The translations under genes were made by a program, and so were the position numbers. Of a DNA stretch of 16,600 nt, positions 13,999 to 16,600 are shown piece after piece (the first letter of the stretch is position 1; each line of letters starts with the position of its first letter). The notes under the pieces were generated by a model. The model searched no databases. It was not told the origin of the DNA and saw only the letters and a program-made list of their open reading frames with translations. The DNA lies in contig SFFC01000045.1 in NCBI GenBank assembly GCA_004556985.1, positions 1-16,600 on the forward strand, written 5' to 3'. The stretch comes from Clostridiales bacterium. Its GTDB lineage: Bacteria; Bacillota; Clostridia; Christensenellales; Aristaeellaceae.

Positions 13999-15663
13999 AT
14001 GAACGGTTTTGTCATCCTGCTTGTCGCGCTGGTGCTGTTCATCGTGGCGTATGCCACCTACGGCGCCTGGCTGTGCAAGCAGTGGGGTGTTGACCCCACG
14101 AGAAAGACCCCTGCCGTCGAAAAGAGCGACGGCGGCGACTATGTGCCCACCAGCACCGCCGTGCTGCTCGGCCATCACTTCGCCTCCATCGCCGGCGCTG
14201 GCCCCATCACGGGCCCGATCAACGCCGCGTTCTTCGGCTGGGTGCCGGTCTTCCTGTGGGTCGTGATCGGCGGCATCTTCTTTGGCGGCGTGCAGGATTT
14301 TTCTGCGCTGTTCGCCTCGATCCGCCACGACGGCAAGACGATCGGCGAGGTCATTGAGCATCACATCGGCCACAAGTGCAAGATGATCTTCAACATCTTC
14401 GTCTTCCTGGTGCTGCTGCTGGTCGTCGCGGCGTTCTCCGACATCGTCGCGGGCACGTTCGCCTCCGTCCCGGCTGCAGACACGGAGATTGCGCTCGCCA
14501 ACGCGCGCTCGGCCGGCTCCGTCGCGACCGCGTCGATGTGCTTCATCCCGCTGGCCGTGCTCTTCGGCCTGCTCCAGCGCCGCAACCACAACCTGATCGT
14601 CAACACGGTCATCGGCGTCGCGCTGCTGTGTGGCTCCATCGTGCTGGGCCTCGCGTTCCCGCTGATGAACCTCTCGAAGGGCTTCTGGCTCACCATCACC
14701 TTCGTCTACATCTTCATCGCGTCCGTCGCCCCGGTCTGGATCCTGCTCCAGCCGCGTGACTACCTGAACAGCTTCCTGCTCTACGCGATCATCCTGCTGT
14801 CCATCGTCGGCATCGCTGCGGCGCGTCCGGACATGACGCTTCCCGCGTTCACGGGCTTCGTCGTCAACGGCCAGCCGCTCTTTCCGGTGCTCTTTATCAC
14901 CATCGCCTGCGGCGCGATTTCCGGCTTCCACAGCCTGATCGCCTCCGGCACCACCTCCAAGCAGCTGGACAATGAGGGCCATGCCAAGGTCATCGGCTAC
15001 GGCGGCATGCTCATCGAGTGCGCGCTGGCGATCATCGCGCTCGTCGCGGTCGGCTCTGCGCGCGGTCAGGAGCTCGCGGCCTCCGGCAGCGGCCCTGCGG
15101 CGATCTTCTCCAACGGCATCGCGTCCTTCGCGGCCGTCATCGGCCTGCCCGAGGCGACCACCGCGACCGTCATCGCGCTGGCCTATTCCGCCTTCTGCCT
15201 GACCTCTCTGGACACCGCGACCCGCCTGGGCCGCATGATCTTCCAGGAGATGTTTGAGGGCACCGGCATCAAGGTGCTGGAGAACAAGTACGTCGCGACA
15301 CTGATCACGGTCGTGCTCTCCGCCCTGCTGGCGGGCGCCGGCTACCAGAAGATCTGGCCGCTGTTCGGCGCGGCGAATCAGCTCGTCGCTGTGCCCGCGT
15401 TCCTGGCCTGCGCGGTCTGGTTCAAGCACATCGGCCGCAACAACAAGATGTTCATCGCGCCGATGTTCTTCATGCTCGCCGCGACGCTGTCCTCTCTGGC
15501 GCTCAGCTTCTTCAACAACGTCATGAAGCTGATGGCCGGCACCGGCGCGTTCGCCAAGGAAGGCCTGCAGTGCATCATCATCGTGCCCGTTGTCGTCCTC
15601 GCGCTGATCATCACCGTGGACGGTCTCAAGGCCCTCAAGGCCAAGGAGCCGCAGAAGGCCTGA
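13999..15663 (+). CDS. cstA: CstA-family transporter (carbon starvation protein A)
   Basis: A 554-residue polytopic protein of the cytoplasmic membrane, shorter than E. coli CstA (about 700). The family core is unmistakable: DYVPTSTAVLLGHHFASIAG (47-66), GPITGPINAAFFGWVPVFLW (68-87), FFGGVQDFSALFASIRH (94-110), and further on SGFHSLIASGTTSKQL and the FCLTSLDTATRLGRMIFQE region. Hydrophobic segments run throughout. Characterised relatives take up peptides (CstA) or pyruvate (BtsT); the substrate here is not evident. The start at 13999 has AGAGGAG 8 nt upstream. A strong terminator follows. The BtsS/BtsR-type two-component genes that often accompany such transporters are not in the window. Confidence 0.95.
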   Translation: MNGFVILLVALVLFIVAYATYGAWLCKQWGVDPTRKTPAVEKSDGGDYVPTSTAVLLGHHFASIAGAGPITGPINAAFFGWVPVFLWVVIGGIFFGGVQDFSALFASIRHDGKTIGEVIEHHIGHKCKMIFNIFVFLVLLLVVAAFSDIVAGTFASVPAADTEIALANARSAGSVATASMCFIPLAVLFGLLQRRNHNLIVNTVIGVALLCGSIVLGLAFPLMNLSKGFWLTITFVYIFIASVAPVWILLQPRDYLNSFLLYAIILLSIVGIAAARPDMTLPAFTGFVVNGQPLFPVLFITIACGAISGFHSLIASGTTSKQLDNEGHAKVIGYGGMLIECALAIIALVAVGSARGQELAASGSGPAAIFSNGIASFAAVIGLPEATTATVIALAYSAFCLTSLDTATRLGRMIFQEMFEGTGIKVLENKYVATLITVVLSALLAGAGYQKIWPLFGAANQLVAVPAFLACAVWFKHIGRNNKMFIAPMFFMLAATLSSLALSFFNNVMKLMAGTGAFAKEGLQCIIIVPVVVLALIITVDGLKALKAKEPQKA

Positions 15664-15695
15664 GCGCCCGCGCGGCAAGTTCTCTGACAAGTGAA

Positions 15696-15731
15696 AAAAA
15701 GCAGTCTTCCAGTAGTGGAAGGCTGCTTTTT
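15696..15731. terminator. Bidirectional intrinsic terminator after cstA
   Basis: AAAAAGCAGTCTTCCA and TGGAAGGCTGCTTTTT form a 16-bp stem with one G-U pair and a GTAG loop. The A- and T-runs serve both directions, ending cstA and possibly the converging sugar-transport side. Confidence 0.93.
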
Positions 15732-15788
15732 CTGTCTGATTCTGTTTTGCAGCAAAAGCTTGAGTATACGTGCGAAGCGAAGAAGGGT

Positions 15789-15851
15789 CAAGGGATATCA
15801 TCCCTTGCGGGGTTTGGGGCAGCGCCCCAAGCAGGGCACGGGCGGCCCCGT
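15789..15851. repeat. Cluster of three small hairpins, possible dispersed intergenic repeat
   Basis: Three inverted repeats in a row: CAAGGGAT/ATCCCTTG (15789-15807, 3-nt loop), TTGGGGC/GCCCCAA (15814-15830, 3-nt loop) and ACGGG/CCCGT (15838-15851, 4-nt loop). None is followed by a T-run. The layout and wording look like the short palindromic intergenic repeats found in many copies in some gut Clostridia (recollection, not checked). It touches the stop codon of the small membrane protein gene. Confidence 0.55.
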
Positions 15852-16057
15852 CAGGCGCCGCCCCTTCCAAACACGATAACCAGCAGCAGCGCCGCCACGA
15901 GCACGACGATCAGCACATCCAGCGCCCAGACGGGGACGTTGATCTTGTCGTAAATCTGCTCCTTCAGGTTCTTCTGCTTCTTTGTCTCCTCGACGATGCG
16001 GTCGACCATCGCCTCGTCGATTTCTTTTTTCTTGTCCTTTTTCTCGATGATTGCCAA
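15851..16057 (-). CDS. Small single-pass membrane protein, 68 residues
   Basis: A short, highly charged N-terminal part (IEKKDKKKEIDEAMVDRI, then EETKKQKNLKEQIYDKI) is likely helical or coiled-coil. It is followed by one membrane helix (about residues 41-63: VPVWALDVLIVVLVAALLLV) and a short basic tail. I favour the TTG start at 16057, because GGAGGG sits 7 nt before it. An ATG at 16072 would add five residues but has no ribosome binding site, and the GGAGGG would fall inside its second and third codons. It lies downstream of mglC on the same strand, 43 bp past the mglC terminator, so it is either read through or has its own unseen promoter. The family is not recognised. A tail-anchored adaptor or regulator is possible, but this is inference. 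Confidence 0.75.
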   Translation of the reverse strand: MAIIEKKDKKKEIDEAMVDRIVEETKKQKNLKEQIYDKINVPVWALDVLIVVLVAALLLVIVFGRGGA

Positions 16058-16099
16058 AGTCAGACCCTCCATGTGACCGGCTGCTCGCCGGATGATAGG

Positions 16100-16133
16100 A
16101 AAAACCCGCCGTGCCAGAGCTGGACGCGGCGGG
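16100..16133 (-). terminator. Intrinsic terminator of the mglC transcript
   Basis: On the minus strand CCCGCCG / CGGCGGG (7 bp, with an inner CCA/TGG pairing) is followed at once by TTTTT. It starts 13 bp after the mglC stop. Confidence 0.88.
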
Positions 16134-16146
16134 CAAGGGGGATGGC

Positions 16147-16600
16147 TTACTTCTTCGCCAGGTACTTGCGCAGGTCAAGCGCAACGGCGATAATGATGAC
16201 CAGGCCCTGCGCGATGTAGGTGTAGGAGGATTCGACGCCCAGGAACTGCAGGACGATCTTGAGGACCTCGAACACCAGAACGCCGACGAGGATGCCCGGA
16301 ATCGTGCCGACGCCGCCGTTGACGGAGACGCCGCCGATGGTGCAGCCCGCGATGGCTTCAAGCTCCCAGCCCTGCGCGGTGTTGACCGAGCAGCCGCCGG
16401 ACTTGGCGCAGACCAGGAAGCCGGTCAGGCCGTAAAGGATGCCGGCGAGCATGTAGATCTTGATCTTGCTCTTGTTGACGTTGATGCCCGCGACCTCAGC
16501 GGCGTTCTCGTTGCCGCCGATGGCGTACATGTACTTGCCGTAGCGGGTCTTGTTGTAGAGGAACCACATCAGCAGGCCCACGACGATGGCGATGATCGTC
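16147..16600 (-). CDS. mglC: Galactose/methylgalactoside ABC transporter permease MglC (5' end outside window)
   Basis: The last 150 residues of a sugar ABC permease that begins beyond the right edge. Landmarks shared with E. coli MglC as I recall it are NKTRYGKYMYAIGGNENAA (the cytoplasmic EAA-like loop of the ribose/galactose permease family), GWELEAIAGCTIGGVS, GGVGTIPGILVGV, and a C-terminus close to IAVALDLRKYLAKK. Four hydrophobic segments are visible. With MglB (binding protein) and MglA (ATPase), presumably encoded upstream outside the window, it would import galactose or methyl-galactosides. The family also covers ribose and xylose permeases, but the C-terminal wording favours MglC. 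A terminator follows the stop. Confidence 0.9.
   Translation of the reverse strand, partial: TIIAIVVGLLMWFLYNKTRYGKYMYAIGGNENAAEVAGINVNKSKIKIYMLAGILYGLTGFLVCAKSGGCSVNTAQGWELEAIAGCTIGGVSVNGGVGTIPGILVGVLVFEVLKIVLQFLGVESSYTYIAQGLVIIIAVALDLRKYLAKK

Noticed and set aside
13963..15870. A 635-codon minus-strand frame opposite cstA, rich in Asp/Glu/Arg/His
   Set aside because: Antisense of a membrane protein; hydrophobic codons read backwards give charged residues. No start signal or domain.

Overview
The window is GC-rich (roughly 60-65% by eye) DNA from a Gram-positive anaerobe. A gut-type member of the Clostridia is the best guess. The evidence is AddA-type rather than RecBCD-type recombination, a group B-like [FeFe] hydrogenase, an aldo/keto reductase with a ferredoxin tail, strong GGAGG ribosome binding sites, and textbook sigma-A promoters (TATAAT boxes at 17-bp spacing). 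The species cannot be told from the sequence.

Layout. Bases 1-504 (minus) hold the N-terminal part of a polytopic membrane protein resembling the DUF6056 family. Bases 607-3313 (minus) carry a two-gene redox group: an aldo/keto reductase with two C-terminal 4Fe-4S motifs, then a monomeric [FeFe] hydrogenase that ends at a clear terminator. Bases 3519-4877 (minus) encode the Mg2+ channel/transporter MgtE. Its approximately 320-nt leader contains a strong promoter, a possible 28-codon leader ORF, several hairpins and an intrinsic terminator placed before the gene. Bases 5293-8913 (minus) encode AddA without AddB next to it. A divergent promoter region separates it from a plus-strand operon (9095-10767) of an Lrp/AsnC regulator translationally coupled to a class I aminotransferase.

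Next on the plus strand are a 773-residue lipoprotein (10894-13215) with a (TAEP)n stalk, a SurA/parvulin-like foldase region, an SH3-like segment and a C-terminal cyclophilin domain; an unrecognised 174-residue soluble protein (13417-13941); and a CstA-family transporter (13999-15663). A bidirectional terminator and a cluster of three hairpins separate these from the minus-strand end of a sugar ABC transporter: the 3' part of mglC, its terminator, and a small single-pass membrane protein.

Most genes are housekeeping or central-metabolism genes: anaerobic redox balance, Mg2+ homeostasis, DNA repair, amino-acid metabolism, extracytoplasmic protein folding, and carbon uptake. There is no mobile element, CRISPR array, tRNA or rRNA. 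The most unusual items are the mgtE attenuator-like leader, the parvulin-cyclophilin fusion lipoprotein, the in-frame minisatellite in addA, and the small membrane protein beyond mglC.
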